Shown here piece by piece: positions 1 through 7,715 of a stretch of 51,293 bases of DNA. How positions within the stretch are numbered: the first letter of the stretch is position 1; each line of letters begins with the position of its first letter. The notes under the pieces were generated by a model. That model ran no database searches. It had not been told where the DNA came from and was given only the letters and a program-made list of their open reading frames with translations. A program made the translations under genes and the position numbers. This DNA comes from a virus. The stretch is from IMG/VR virus record IMGVR_UViG_3300047445_000035, positions 1 to 51,293 of that record; one strand, 5' to 3'.

Positions 1-1144
1 CATAAATGTATCCATCTGCATCTACCCCAATCACGACAATAGCGGTTGAGTCACTCTTTTTGCTGAGCGAGAATGCAAAGTCTACAGAAGCATAGATGTT
101 CAGTCTTGATTGTTTGTAATACCAATCTCCTCCCATCTGCTTCAAAAACTTTCTATCGTAATACTGGAACTTACTACGGTCAATACGATTGGAGCCAGGA
201 TCATTAGGATCGTTATAATACTGGGCAAAGAACTGAACACGGTCTTCATACTGTGCTCGAATCTTAGCCAATACTTGTCTATCAAATCCAAAGAACTTCT
301 TATCGTTTGCTCGCATGGTTTTAGGCCAGATGAATACACCGTCTCGCTCAACAGCATATTCTTTAACTTCCCAAACCTTCACCCTATCTACAACATTCTC
401 TTCCTCGTCGTAGATGTCATATTCCTGATTCTTCCATGTAGCATAAATATCACTAGGATGGTAACGAGTACCACAAGCCATAGTGAATCCGCCAGCATTA
501 AGAATAGACGTAAACTGAGAGGATTTCTTTGCCACACTGTCTCGTCCATCTTCTGTGTAAGCATTCTCAGGAACTACCAAGTCATCTGGAATCAAGATGT
601 CAGCGTGCCAGCCAGTAGTATTGGTTGTCAGACCTGCTGTACTAATTGTGGCGTCTCGAATACCTTCTGCTCTACGACTCTCGTGGTCGATGGAAATGGC
701 ATTCTGACTCCATCGTTCTCGCTTACCTTCTTGTGGATGGACATACTCAGGATAATAACGAGTATAAACACTAGAAGAAAGAATATTCTTAATAGCATAA
801 AGCTGGGTCTCCGCCAAGCCAGAAGTGGCTGATACGTACAAGATTGTAACTTCAGGATGCTTGGTAACAATCCAAGCTGCCCAGGTAGCCACCATATGGC
901 TCTTTAAATGGGCTCGTGGGAGCATAATAAGCTTGTTTGTAGTGGTTGCTAGTCCTTGACCAAACAAGCTGTATTCCTGCATCCATTTGAAAATCTCTTT
1001 ATGGATTTCCCCATAGACGTAACCGGGATTGACCAGACGAGCAAAGAGGAACAAGTCTTCCTTGGCGGCTTCTCTAAGCTCTCTAGCCTCCTCTGGCATC
1101 TTCTCTAGTTTTCTCTTTACATCAGCTAGCCATTTATCATCCAT
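1..1144 (-). CDS. terL: Terminase large subunit, N-terminal part (gene runs off the window at base 1)
   Basis: ATPase part of the DNA-packaging motor that pumps genome into the prohead. The ATG at 1144 overlaps the TAA of the small terminase (TAATG). Translated by eye, residues 71-82 contain LPRAHLKS, a Walker A variant, and about residues 185-192 contain ADILIPDD, a Walker B; after about 350 residues DFAFS opens the RNase H-like nuclease domain. There is no stop before base 1. One base is left over, and joining it to the last two bases of the window gives a codon in frame with the open frame at 51291-50863, which carries the C-terminal nuclease motif. The joined protein would be about 524 residues, a normal size for this family. 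Product is certain from motifs and position; only the exact junction is in doubt. Confidence 0.93.
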   Translation of the reverse strand, partial: MDDKWLADVKRKLEKMPEEARELREAAKEDLFLFARLVNPGYVYGEIHKEIFKWMQEYSLFGQGLATTTNKLIMLPRAHLKSHMVATWAAWIVTKHPEVTILYVSATSGLAETQLYAIKNILSSSVYTRYYPEYVHPQEGKRERWSQNAISIDHESRRAEGIRDATISTAGLTTNTTGWHADILIPDDLVVPENAYTEDGRDSVAKKSSQFTSILNAGGFTMACGTRYHPSDIYATWKNQEYDIYDEEENVVDRVKVWEVKEYAVERDGVFIWPKTMRANDKKFFGFDRQVLAKIRAQYEDRVQFFAQYYNDPNDPGSNRIDRSKFQYYDRKFLKQMGGDWYYKQSRLNIYASVDFAFSLSKKSDSTAIVVIGVDADGYIY

Positions 1145-1662
1145 TATTTCAACCTATAAATATCAGCAGAGAATTCATCAGCAGCCTTAGCTGCGAAAGC
1201 CTTTTCTTGTTCTATTTCTGCTTTGCTTGGGCGTCCAGCACCTCTGGTGCTCCAGCCTCTGTCAGCCAGCCATTTAGAAGCTTGCATTCCATTGCTTCCG
1301 TTAACTTCTGCGATGATTCGCTTGATGCCCTTGGCACGGAGTTTATATTCCAGCTCTTCACGCCATTCATCAATGTACTTCCTGATTCCTTTGTTATCCA
1401 ACAATCGCTGCCAATGCCTCCATCCACAAAAGTATGTTGTGGCAAACTCGTATTCTGTCGGGTCTTCCATTTCGAGATAGAGCCGTTTGATAGAAGGATA
1501 TAGTTTTCCGTTATATACATAATGATCGTCCTTCAGCGTATAAGCAGAATGATCTGTGTAATTGATTTCAAGGAACAGGGACTGGGTGATGAACCTCCCC
1601 ATGTCGTCCACCATCTTGTCCTTGCTTGGCAAGACTAATTCTTGCTTGTTCGTATCGGTCAT
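1144..1662 (-). CDS. terS: Terminase small subunit (DNA-recognition subunit)
   Basis: 172 aa. Expected to bind the packaging site and load the large terminase. The C-terminal part has ASKWLADRGW and RGAGRPSKAEIE, a signature I know from phage proteins next to the large terminase. The ATG at 1662 has an AAAGAGA Shine-Dalgarno 8 bases upstream; an upstream TTG at 1683 is less likely. The gene overlaps the end of Rz by 95 bases in another frame and joins the large subunit by TAATG, so the two are probably translationally coupled. Length is normal. The assignment rests on the C-terminal signature and on position. Confidence 0.8.
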   Translation of the reverse strand: MTDTNKQELVLPSKDKMVDDMGRFITQSLFLEINYTDHSAYTLKDDHYVYNGKLYPSIKRLYLEMEDPTEYEFATTYFCGWRHWQRLLDNKGIRKYIDEWREELEYKLRAKGIKRIIAEVNGSNGMQASKWLADRGWSTRGAGRPSKAEIEQEKAFAAKAADEFSADIYRLK

Positions 1663-2083
1663 AATAAAAATCTCTTTCAACAATCAAGGCTTCTGCTCTG
1701 GCAGCTTCCCTGATAAGAAACTCTCCATCTTCTTTGTAAAGCTCTCTACCGGTGCAGGCTTGGCTAACTGGGGAAGCTGGGGAATTGTCTGTGGGACGGG
1801 AAGGGCGCTTTGACAGCCTGCTAATAGAAGCAGACAACTCAGTGTTAATACTAGCGAGCTTCTCATTCTTTTCTTGTTCCTTGATAATAGTGTTTTGAGC
1901 TAATTGCTTCTCAATCTCCCTAGCTTTGCCTTCAGCAATCCTCACAGAAGTCTCTAAACGGGCTTTAAAGGAGTTTTCTTGAGCACGTAGGGCATACCCC
2001 TTGTCAATATAATGAAGAGCTCCTAGGGCTATTATAATGGCTCCTAGGGCTATTAGCTTAAGATAGACAGAGCTTAGATTCAT
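1568..2083 (-). CDS. Rz: Rz-like inner-membrane spanin subunit
   Basis: 171 aa from the ATG at 2083, which has GGAGA 5 bases upstream; a longer frame from 2122 has no better signal. Residues 5-22 form one hydrophobic segment (LKLIALGAIIIALGALHYI) and are followed by a long charged helical region (ARLETSVRIAEGKAREIEKQL), the layout of type II membrane spanins. With Rz1 it should bridge the periplasm and fuse the two membranes at the end of lysis. It overlaps the endolysin 3' end by 26 bases and contains all of Rz1 in another frame. The call rests on this architecture, since Rz proteins share little sequence. Confidence 0.8.
   Translation of the reverse strand: MNLSSVYLKLIALGAIIIALGALHYIDKGYALRAQENSFKARLETSVRIAEGKAREIEKQLAQNTIIKEQEKNEKLASINTELSASISRLSKRPSRPTDNSPASPVSQACTGRELYKEDGEFLIREAARAEALIVERDFYYDRYEQARISLAKQGQDGGRHGEVHHPVPVP
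1684..1866 (-). CDS. Rz1: Rz1-like outer-membrane spanin lipoprotein, nested inside Rz
   Basis: 60 aa, encoded wholly within Rz in another frame, the classic Rz/Rz1 nesting. Residues 1-17 are a lipoprotein signal sequence with the lipobox LLAGC, so Cys18 would be lipidated and sorted to the outer membrane. The mature part is rich in proline (PVPQTIPQLPQLAKPAP), as usual for Rz1. It should pair with the periplasmic end of Rz. A lipobox, a proline-rich body and nesting together make this a firm call, and they show that the host has an outer membrane. Confidence 0.85.
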   Translation of the reverse strand: MRSSLVLTLSCLLLLAGCQSALPVPQTIPQLPQLAKPAPVESFTKKMESFLSGKLPEQKP

Positions 2084-2531
2084 ATTGTCTCCGATTCTGT
2101 AGCCCTTGGTAGTATTTCCCACCTGAATAGCTCCAGGCTGGTTCTCCCTTGTAATTAACGTATAGACGCTTACAGGCTAGCTGGTGATTGTTCTTATTCA
2201 GTTCCTTAATAGCGGCTGAACTACAAGCGTTAGCCACTCCTACGTTATAAGCAAACAATGTGTATGCTTCATACTCATTCTTAGAGATAGGAACATTAAT
2301 ACAATCTAGAATGCCTTTGCCATGGAAGGCGGCTGCCTTAGTTACTAGCTCGTCACATTCCTTACGTGTGTAGGTTTTGTTCTCTTGGATGCCTCCTGTA
2401 ACGCCTTCACACACCGTTACAACATTATTCACATCCCGGTAGGGAACATATCTAGTTCCTTCCCAAAGGGATAGGGAAGCCAGCAAGCTGGCCCCCACCA
2501 CTCCCACATAAATCCTATTCGCTGGATTCAT
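2058..2531 (-). CDS. SAR endolysin, T4-type lysozyme (GH24)
   Basis: 157 aa muramidase cutting the peptidoglycan glycan strand. Glu24, Asp33 and Thr39 are spaced 8 and 5 residues apart, exactly the E-8-D-5-T catalytic triad of T4 and P21 lysozymes. Residues 8-22 (YVGVVGASLLASLSL) are a weakly hydrophobic segment rich in Gly, Ala and Ser directly before the catalytic Glu; this is the signature of a signal-arrest-release domain, which holds the enzyme inactive in the membrane until depolarisation. Several cysteines could take part in disulfide switching. It overlaps the holin 3' end by 17 bases. The lysozyme call is firm; the SAR mode is inferred from the N-terminus. Confidence 0.9.
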   Translation of the reverse strand: MNPANRIYVGVVGASLLASLSLWEGTRYVPYRDVNNVVTVCEGVTGGIQENKTYTRKECDELVTKAAAFHGKGILDCINVPISKNEYEAYTLFAYNVGVANACSSAAIKELNKNNHQLACKRLYVNYKGEPAWSYSGGKYYQGLQNRRQYESKLCLS

Positions 2532-2715
2532 CTTTCGTTTTCCATTCCTTGTACATCTTCCATGCCTTGTGAATAATCACTAGAATAATGTAGATGAAAG
2601 AACCTACATTAATCAAGACCGGAAGAACATCTGCAAACCAAGAGAGAAAGGAAGCTGTCCCCACTACGGGAACAGCAATTTGAGGATTTGTCACTGCATC
2701 CATATACTCTTTCAT
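2515..2715 (-). CDS. Holin
   Basis: 66 aa. It has a moderately hydrophobic stretch at about residues 15-28, a clear membrane helix at about 30-49 (VLPVLINVGSFIYIILVII) and a charged C-terminal tail (HKAWKMYKEWKTKDESSE), a common holin layout. The start codon overlaps the tailspike stop by ATGA (2712-2715), with AGGA upstream. Because the endolysin next door has a SAR segment, a small-hole pinholin that only collapses the membrane potential would be enough; that is inference. Its place between tail fibre and lysozyme supports the call. Confidence 0.8.
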   Translation of the reverse strand: MKEYMDAVTNPQIAVPVVGTASFLSWFADVLPVLINVGSFIYIILVIIHKAWKMYKEWKTKDESSE

Positions 2716-5700
2716 TTGTTTCCTTTCAAGACTTCAATCTCTGCCTTAAGTTCTTGAATGGCTTTTACCAAGATTGGAATGAGCTTAGTATCTGCAATAC
2801 CCTTCAGATTTTCATCCCCATCTTCGTTTGTTGCTACAACACTCTTCACATATTCCTTACCGTCCAAGACTTGTTCAATGTCTTGAGCGATAAAGCCAAC
2901 TTGATTGTCCTTAGAGAATTCATGCTTAGCATGTTCTTTAAAGTTGAATGTAACGGGTTGGAGCTTCATAACAACATCAAGCCCATCCTCAAGAGGCTTA
3001 ATGTCTTTCTTAACACGCCTATCCGATGTTGCGATAGTGGCGTTTGTTGCATAGATTTGGCTATTAACTTGGAGCTTATAAGACGATCCGTTAGTAGAGC
3101 CATATCCAATCAGCAGATTCCCATCAGTGTCAAAGAACGCTACGTTAGAACCACCCGTACCTGCTTTGAACGTAATAGTGGAACCACCGAGGTTAATAGG
3201 AACATACTGGCTAGAAGAACGATTGTAAGCAATTGCAAAACCTGCTGCCAATCCAGTATCATAATTGAGCTCCAAACCAACACCGCTACCAGGCGTACTA
3301 GTGGAAGTGGAACGGAATGTACCAGAATTACCTACAAGGCCATTAAAGGACGGAGAAGAGGTTCCTGCTGGGCTATACCCCAATGCAGATGTAACGTCTC
3401 CAGATGTCAGCGTAATCGCTCCTGTACGGCTGTTAAAGCTTGTAACACTTGCAGCAGACAGCTTGTTAATAACGTAGTCACAAGTGGCTACACGAGTTCC
3501 TGTAGTTGCTGTGGACGGTGTAGAAGCAAATGCTGCTCCACTAATCAGAGCATCCCCATTCACTTGGAGCTTGTAATTAGTTCCTTGTGTAGACCCGTAG
3601 TTGATGATGAGAGAACCATTGGCATCAAAGAAAGCTGCATTAGCTCCCGTTGTTCCCATCTTGAATCCGATAGACTCACCACCCAGATTCAGATTCTTAT
3701 ATACACTATTGGTACGATCGTAAGCATTAACAAAGCCAGCATTAATACCGGTATCGTAATTAACCTCAATACCTGTTCCACTAGATGGGGCAGACGATGC
3801 TGTAGAACGGATAGTTGTTGCGAAGTTACCAGAGCTAGAGCCACTAGAAATAGCATTCTGTACGAAAGCTGTTGTAGCAAACTTAGTGGAGCTGTCTCCT
3901 GCTGTTGCTGTCGTACCGAGGAATGCTCCTCCGATAATAGCATCACCATTCACTTGCAGCTTATAGCTACCTACGCTAGAACCATATCCCAGAAGGAACT
4001 GACCAGAGGTGTTAAATGCTGCTTGTGTAGTGCCAGATGTACCACTCTTGAAATTGACATTCAAACCAGCCAGGTTCAGGTCTTTATAAGTCGATCCAGT
4101 TCTATCGTAGCTCTGAAGGAATGCAGCATCCAATCCTGTGTCATACAGCATCTCCAAGCCCTTACCAGATACTGGGAGAGGAGTAGAACCTGCTGAACGC
4201 ACAGTGCCTGTAAACAGGGACGTAGAGGAGCTTGCTGGTGTATATCCGAGGGCAGTTGTTACATCTGCACTTGTCAGATTCACTGTACCCGTTCTAGTGT
4301 TAAAGCTAGACACACCATTAACGCCAGTGCCCGATGTAATCGTGCCAGTACCAAATGCTTGTGTAATCGGTGTAGTGGAGAGAGTTTCTACTACCAGATT
4401 AACATACTGAGCCTTCACCCCGTCATATACAGCAATACCTGGGAAAGAACCAGCAGACAGGTTGTAATCACGGATACGGATGTTAGACAGCTGGACATTC
4501 CCTTGCACTTCAAACCGCATTGCTTCAGCTTGAGAGCCTTGGAAATCTCCGTTAGACATATTCATACGGATAGGAACTTGTCCACCACCCAATACGGATA
4601 CGCCATGAACAGCACGGGAGTTAGCAATGTTACGGCAGTAGACATAGAAGTTGGACATATCCAATGTCACAGAGTCTTCCAGACGCAAGCCTACAGCAAT
4701 GTTGTCCAATCCCATATTGGTGATTTGCATACGCTCTGTACGCCCACCAATACTACCAGTATCAACAAATGTCTTAATACCGATATTCCCACCGAAGATG
4801 AATACGTTATGGAGGATTGGATTGTCTACACGTCCCAGAGCAATACCAACACCATTCAAATCCATCTGGCTTGTTACATTCGAATTCCCACTATAGAAAG
4901 GCCAGTTGAGGTGGATGTCTTCCATACGGAGAACGTCATAGCACTTAGTAACCTGAATGGCATTACCGAAGCATTGTCCGTAAATGTCTCGTAGGGTGCC
5001 CCTACTGGCTCCGTCCATATTAATACCATGCTTGTGATTACGAAGCATAATATTCTCAACCATAATTCCGTTAGCCCCTTGTTCATAGAACGGAGGACGG
5101 AAGAAGTCAAGAGCATACGGAGTGTTATTGCTTGTCCATCCCGGACCAGGAAGAGGCTGGAGAGTTTCAAACTCCATGTCTCGGATAATAGGACTATTAC
5201 CTTCAAAGTAGAAAGCAGAGCTATGGTTGGTGTCTGTGTTGGTGAAGTCGGTATAGATGATTGTACCAACAATCTGAGCTTGAGACCAATCCCTAGTTGT
5301 AGGGCCAGTCATATCCCTTACATCCTTCCAGCCATCCCCAAAGATTTCACATGTATTCGTAAAGACAATACGCTGAGAAATCTTATACTTACCACCAGGA
5401 ATGTAGCCCCTCTTACCGTTGATACACAGGAACGTAGCAAACGCTTGAAGGGTTGGATAGTCATTGGCTACGCCATCTCCTTTAGAACCAAACTGTCTAG
5501 CACTATATGTAATAGCCTTAGCCAGCTTCCAGCGTCCTCCATCCGTAGCTACAATAACACTACCCCCATCATCTGCTGAGGACGTATCAGTTGTATCCAG
5601 GTAGTAGTCTGCTGCTCCTCCGTCTCCATTGGTGTAATACCCTCGTGTGGAAACTGTTGTACCTCCTGTAGAGCTAGCAGCACGGAGAGCAGCTACATTC

Positions 5701-6230
5701 AGCAATGTAACGCTTCCACCACCAGCCGAAGGCGTAAAGCCCAATGCTGTTGTTACATCAGCACTCGTAAGCGTTACAGCCCCTGTACGGGAATTAAAGC
5801 TAGAGACACGAGGAAGCGTAGCAATCTGATCCATTGCTGTCTGTACGTTAGTACCAGTGATTGGGGCTGTAGGGGTGTAGCTTACACTAGCTGCTGTACC
5901 CCCACCTCCTCCACTACCACTTCCCTCATTCATTAGCTCTACAATAGCATCCTGTACATTCGTAGCACTAATCGTTCCTGTAGGAGCAAACACTACATCT
6001 TCTGCTAGGACAGGAGCAGGAGCAGGAACCCCACCACTAGTAATACTCCCTACATTAATAATACTATACCCATTCAGGTCTAATGTCTGATTCATAACAT
6101 TAGGATCACCTGATGGATTGGTTCTATAAAGAACCTTCTCATTCAAAGCTGTTTCAATCTTATTGAAATTAGAATTGATTGTTTCAAGATTGAAACCTCC
6201 TTGAACATCATTCAATACAATCTTAGTCAT
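2712..6230 (-). CDS. Tailspike: beta-helix receptor-binding protein with C-terminal S74 chaperone
   Basis: 1172 aa from the ATG at 6230 (AAGGA 5 bases upstream); the open frame reaches 6410 but the extra codons cover a structured intergenic region. Residues 1-60 are a virion-anchor segment also found in the second fibre at 32302-34428. Residues of about 235-620 resemble pectate-lyase-like beta-helix tailspikes (FGSKGDGVANDYPTLQAF), suggesting capsule or O-antigen binding or cleavage. A motif like SFNSRTGAVTLTSADVTTAL recurs, and a block of roughly 110-140 residues ending YKLQVNGDA occurs three times. The last 105 residues, starting at SDRRVKKDI, are an intramolecular chaperone of the peptidase S74 family that cuts itself off after trimer folding. 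The glycan substrate cannot be told. Confidence 0.88.
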   Translation of the reverse strand: MTKIVLNDVQGGFNLETINSNFNKIETALNEKVLYRTNPSGDPNVMNQTLDLNGYSIINVGSITSGGVPAPAPVLAEDVVFAPTGTISATNVQDAIVELMNEGSGSGGGGGTAASVSYTPTAPITGTNVQTAMDQIATLPRVSSFNSRTGAVTLTSADVTTALGFTPSAGGGSVTLLNVAALRAASSTGGTTVSTRGYYTNGDGGAADYYLDTTDTSSADDGGSVIVATDGGRWKLAKAITYSARQFGSKGDGVANDYPTLQAFATFLCINGKRGYIPGGKYKISQRIVFTNTCEIFGDGWKDVRDMTGPTTRDWSQAQIVGTIIYTDFTNTDTNHSSAFYFEGNSPIIRDMEFETLQPLPGPGWTSNNTPYALDFFRPPFYEQGANGIMVENIMLRNHKHGINMDGASRGTLRDIYGQCFGNAIQVTKCYDVLRMEDIHLNWPFYSGNSNVTSQMDLNGVGIALGRVDNPILHNVFIFGGNIGIKTFVDTGSIGGRTERMQITNMGLDNIAVGLRLEDSVTLDMSNFYVYCRNIANSRAVHGVSVLGGGQVPIRMNMSNGDFQGSQAEAMRFEVQGNVQLSNIRIRDYNLSAGSFPGIAVYDGVKAQYVNLVVETLSTTPITQAFGTGTITSGTGVNGVSSFNTRTGTVNLTSADVTTALGYTPASSSTSLFTGTVRSAGSTPLPVSGKGLEMLYDTGLDAAFLQSYDRTGSTYKDLNLAGLNVNFKSGTSGTTQAAFNTSGQFLLGYGSSVGSYKLQVNGDAIIGGAFLGTTATAGDSSTKFATTAFVQNAISSGSSSGNFATTIRSTASSAPSSGTGIEVNYDTGINAGFVNAYDRTNSVYKNLNLGGESIGFKMGTTGANAAFFDANGSLIINYGSTQGTNYKLQVNGDALISGAAFASTPSTATTGTRVATCDYVINKLSAASVTSFNSRTGAITLTSGDVTSALGYSPAGTSSPSFNGLVGNSGTFRSTSTSTPGSGVGLELNYDTGLAAGFAIAYNRSSSQYVPINLGGSTITFKAGTGGSNVAFFDTDGNLLIGYGSTNGSSYKLQVNSQIYATNATIATSDRRVKKDIKPLEDGLDVVMKLQPVTFNFKEHAKHEFSKDNQVGFIAQDIEQVLDGKEYVKSVVATNEDGDENLKGIADTKLIPILVKAIQELKAEIEVLKGNK

Positions 6231-6370
6231 AATTTCCTTGTAATAGTCTCTTCGAGACATTATTGCTGTTACGCACCTTCGGTGCACAGGTCGTAAGACA
6301 AGCTTACTGGTTTGCTTCTTATGCGTGCCTTTGACTGGCCGAAGGCGTCTTAGTGCGTAGCCTAAGAAAT

Positions 6371-6593
6371 AATCCTCAAGAGACATACTCAAGGATATTT
6401 GAAAATCCACTGATTAATATATTCACTCTTATAATCAATGGTCTTTCAGATTTGCATAATTTCTTGGGGAAATTTTTAAGGCTCAATGCACCAATGTACA
6501 CAAATGTAAAACCCCTGCTAGGGGGTCTAGCTCATGCCCTATTCCATTTGACATAAAATCTGTTATGCGAAATCCTCAAGCTTTGTTCTCAAG
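6371..6593. repeat. Paired direct repeat AATCCTCAAG-N7-CTCAAG, two copies exactly 200 bp apart
   Basis: AATCCTCAAG, seven variable bases, then CTCAAG occurs at 6371-6393 and again at 6571-6593. A third, half copy GATCCTCAAG is at 6694-6703. Between the units lie TAATCAAT-like stretches near 6431 and 6674. On the leftward strand each unit reads CTTGAG-N7-CTTGAGGAT, two half sites 13 bases apart. The position upstream of the late arm suggests protein-binding sites or origin repeats; the function is not shown. Confidence 0.6.
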
Positions 6594-6782
6594 AGTAATA
6601 ACTAGGGGCATACTATTGTAACATGGTCTGGTGAAATGCGAAATACCTACTTGCTCTCCCATTCATTACACTCATAATCAATACCTGGGGATTGATCCTC
6701 AAGAATATCCTTTGTAATCAAACACTTGTGTGACCGCTAGGGCACACGTCTAGCATTAATAGACACTACGTGTCACGCCTTC

Positions 6783-6793
6783 GGCAATGTATA
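6783..6793 (+). promoter_or_regulatory. GGCAATGTATA element, copy 1
   Basis: Exact 11-base match to 7457-7467. The core AATGTATA resembles, from memory, the single promoter element (tAATGTAtA) used by the phiEco32 sigma factor gp36. This phage also encodes an ECF-like sigma factor, so a phage-sigma promoter is possible, but no transcript evidence exists and the direction is toward the early genes. Confidence 0.3.
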
Positions 6794-6884
6794 TGCTTTA
6801 CGTATCACTCTTACACTCACATCAAACGCTATATACATCCTTGTAAGATGCTATGTTGCAACAATGCCATGAGCAAATTAATTG

Positions 6885-6914
6885 TTGACTTTCCAATTTT
6901 GTCCATGCTATAGT
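6885..6914 (+). promoter_or_regulatory. Strong sigma70-type early promoter with extended -10
   Basis: The -35 is TTGACT (6885-6890), the spacer is 18 bases and the -10 is TATAGT (6909-6914), preceded by TG at 6906-6907, an extended -10. Transcription would start near 6921 and run right into the early genes. It is the best promoter match I found in the gene-free region and probably the entry point for host RNA polymerase after infection. Confidence 0.7.
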
Positions 6915-7238
6915 TTGTCCCGTTGCAAGGTTGTTCCAGTTCAAGCTTAACTAGCAGTAACGAAAATGCTTGACACCACGGAATGATTCTGGCAAGATGT
7001 GAAACATTGCAAGGCGCTGCTAACGATGCAGCTTAGAGTAGCGGGACAGTAGAGCACATAGGCATTAGCCAAGCTTGCTTGAAATTAAACGTTACAGCCT
7101 AGCAAGTAGCAAGAGTGACCAGTAGTTACAGTTGTATATGCAAGTTGCAACGGTTAAGGGCTATCACGCTTAACAGGCAGCTAGTAGGTGTAGCGAGTTA
7201 TGTACTAACGAGCATCAGCCACAATGCGCTGAGGGTAT

Positions 7239-7258
7239 TGCTCTGTCTTTAAAAATTA
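7239..7258 (+). promoter_or_regulatory. boxA-like sequence 1 in the early leader
   Basis: GTCTTTAAAAATTA (7245-7258) resembles the boxA of bacterial rRNA leaders, which binds NusB-S10 and makes RNA polymerase resist termination. The match is 8 of 12 to the E. coli consensus TGCTCTTTAACA. A small hairpin with arms AGGAGA / TCTCCT (7275-7289) follows 17 bases later. Confidence 0.35.
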
Positions 7259-7331
7259 GCTTATACATAGACTTAGGAGAGTGTCTCCTTGTGTCCATGA
7301 TTGTCTGTCTGAATATGCGCTTGTGTCGCAG

Positions 7332-7378
7332 TGAGACTAGCAATACGTCTGGTTGTCCAGGTTATTGCTTATGTCTCA
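7332..7378 (+). ncRNA. Long interrupted hairpin in the early leader RNA
   Basis: TGAGAC (7332-7337) pairs with GTCTCA (7373-7378), AGCAATA (7339-7345) with TATTGCT (7363-7369), and CTGG (7349-7352) with CCAG (7357-7360) around a TTGT loop. That is 17 base pairs with two small internal loops. It is not followed by a T run, so it is not an intrinsic terminator; it may be a regulatory RNA structure or a processing site. Confidence 0.5.
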
Positions 7379-7456
7379 TTCTCCTTGCGTAAGCTACACG
7401 ACAGAAGGGAATGGAGTGCGCATTGATACACATGCCTAATGAACACGACCGTAACA

Positions 7457-7467
7457 GGCAATGTATA
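7457..7467 (+). promoter_or_regulatory. GGCAATGTATA element, copy 2
   Basis: Identical to 6783-6793 over 11 bases and directly upstream of the second boxA-like sequence. Same reasoning as for copy 1: a possible site for the phage sigma factor, unproven. Confidence 0.3.
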
Positions 7468-7471
7468 GCTA

Positions 7472-7487
7472 GTTCTTTAACAATTTA
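7472..7487 (+). promoter_or_regulatory. boxA-like sequence 2 in the early leader
   Basis: GTTCTTTAACAATTTA matches the E. coli rRNA boxA and its flank: AGTTCTTTAACA agrees with TGCTCTTTAACA at 10 of 12 positions, and the next bases AATTTAT also match the rRNA leader. Its place in an untranslated leader ahead of an operon with an early terminator (9037) fits an antitermination role. Confidence 0.5.
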
Positions 7488-7715
7488 TATTCATCCTCTT
7501 TCACGTTAGCACACGTATGCCGCATGTGATGATGCCTGCCTAGTATCTCTGTTCCCTTTGATTGGAAGACAACGGACTCTCATATAGCCTTGCTGAACAG
7601 CACGCTATCACGATTGCCTTGCATACAAATGACGTTATGGGAGGATGAATAAACCAATGAGCATTAATGTTAGTGTTCATTGCTTTATTCACGCTGTACA
7701 CATCAGGAGCTAAAC

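Larger units (their letters stand above)
6231..7715. other. Gene-free divergent control region of about 1.5 kb
   Basis: I find no credible gene on either strand; short open frames lack ribosome-binding sites. Leftward late and rightward early transcription both begin here. The left part holds stem-loops with TTCG-type loops (6273-6285) and a direct repeat 200 bases apart. The right part holds the early promoter (6885-6914), after which about 800 bases would be transcribed before the first start codon; this leader has two boxA-like sequences, a long hairpin and two copies of a 9-base repeat. Two copies of an 11-mer containing AATGTATA lie at 6783 and 7457. A replication origin here is plausible but unproven. 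Confidence 0.8.

Noticed and set aside
2688-4196. Long rightward open frame of 502 codons opposite the tailspike
   Set aside because: Shadow of the repeat-rich tailspike gene; cysteine- and arginine-rich nonsense composition and no ribosome-binding site.
6231-6410. N-terminal extension of the tailspike up to 6410
   Set aside because: The extra codons cover palindromic intergenic DNA; the ATG at 6230 has a good ribosome-binding site and starts the anchor domain shared with the other fibre.
6548-6576. TTGACA at 6548 as a rightward promoter
   Set aside because: No acceptable -10 hexamer at 16-18 bases (AATCCT at 17).
6370-6703. CTTGAGGAT repeats as -35 boxes of leftward sigma70 promoters
   Set aside because: Only the copy near 6700 has a passable -10 (GATTAT); the other two do not, so no common promoter pattern.
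6970-6998. TTGACA at 6970 with CAAGAT 17 bases later
   Set aside because: The -10 matches only 3 of 6 positions; the promoter at 6885 is far better.
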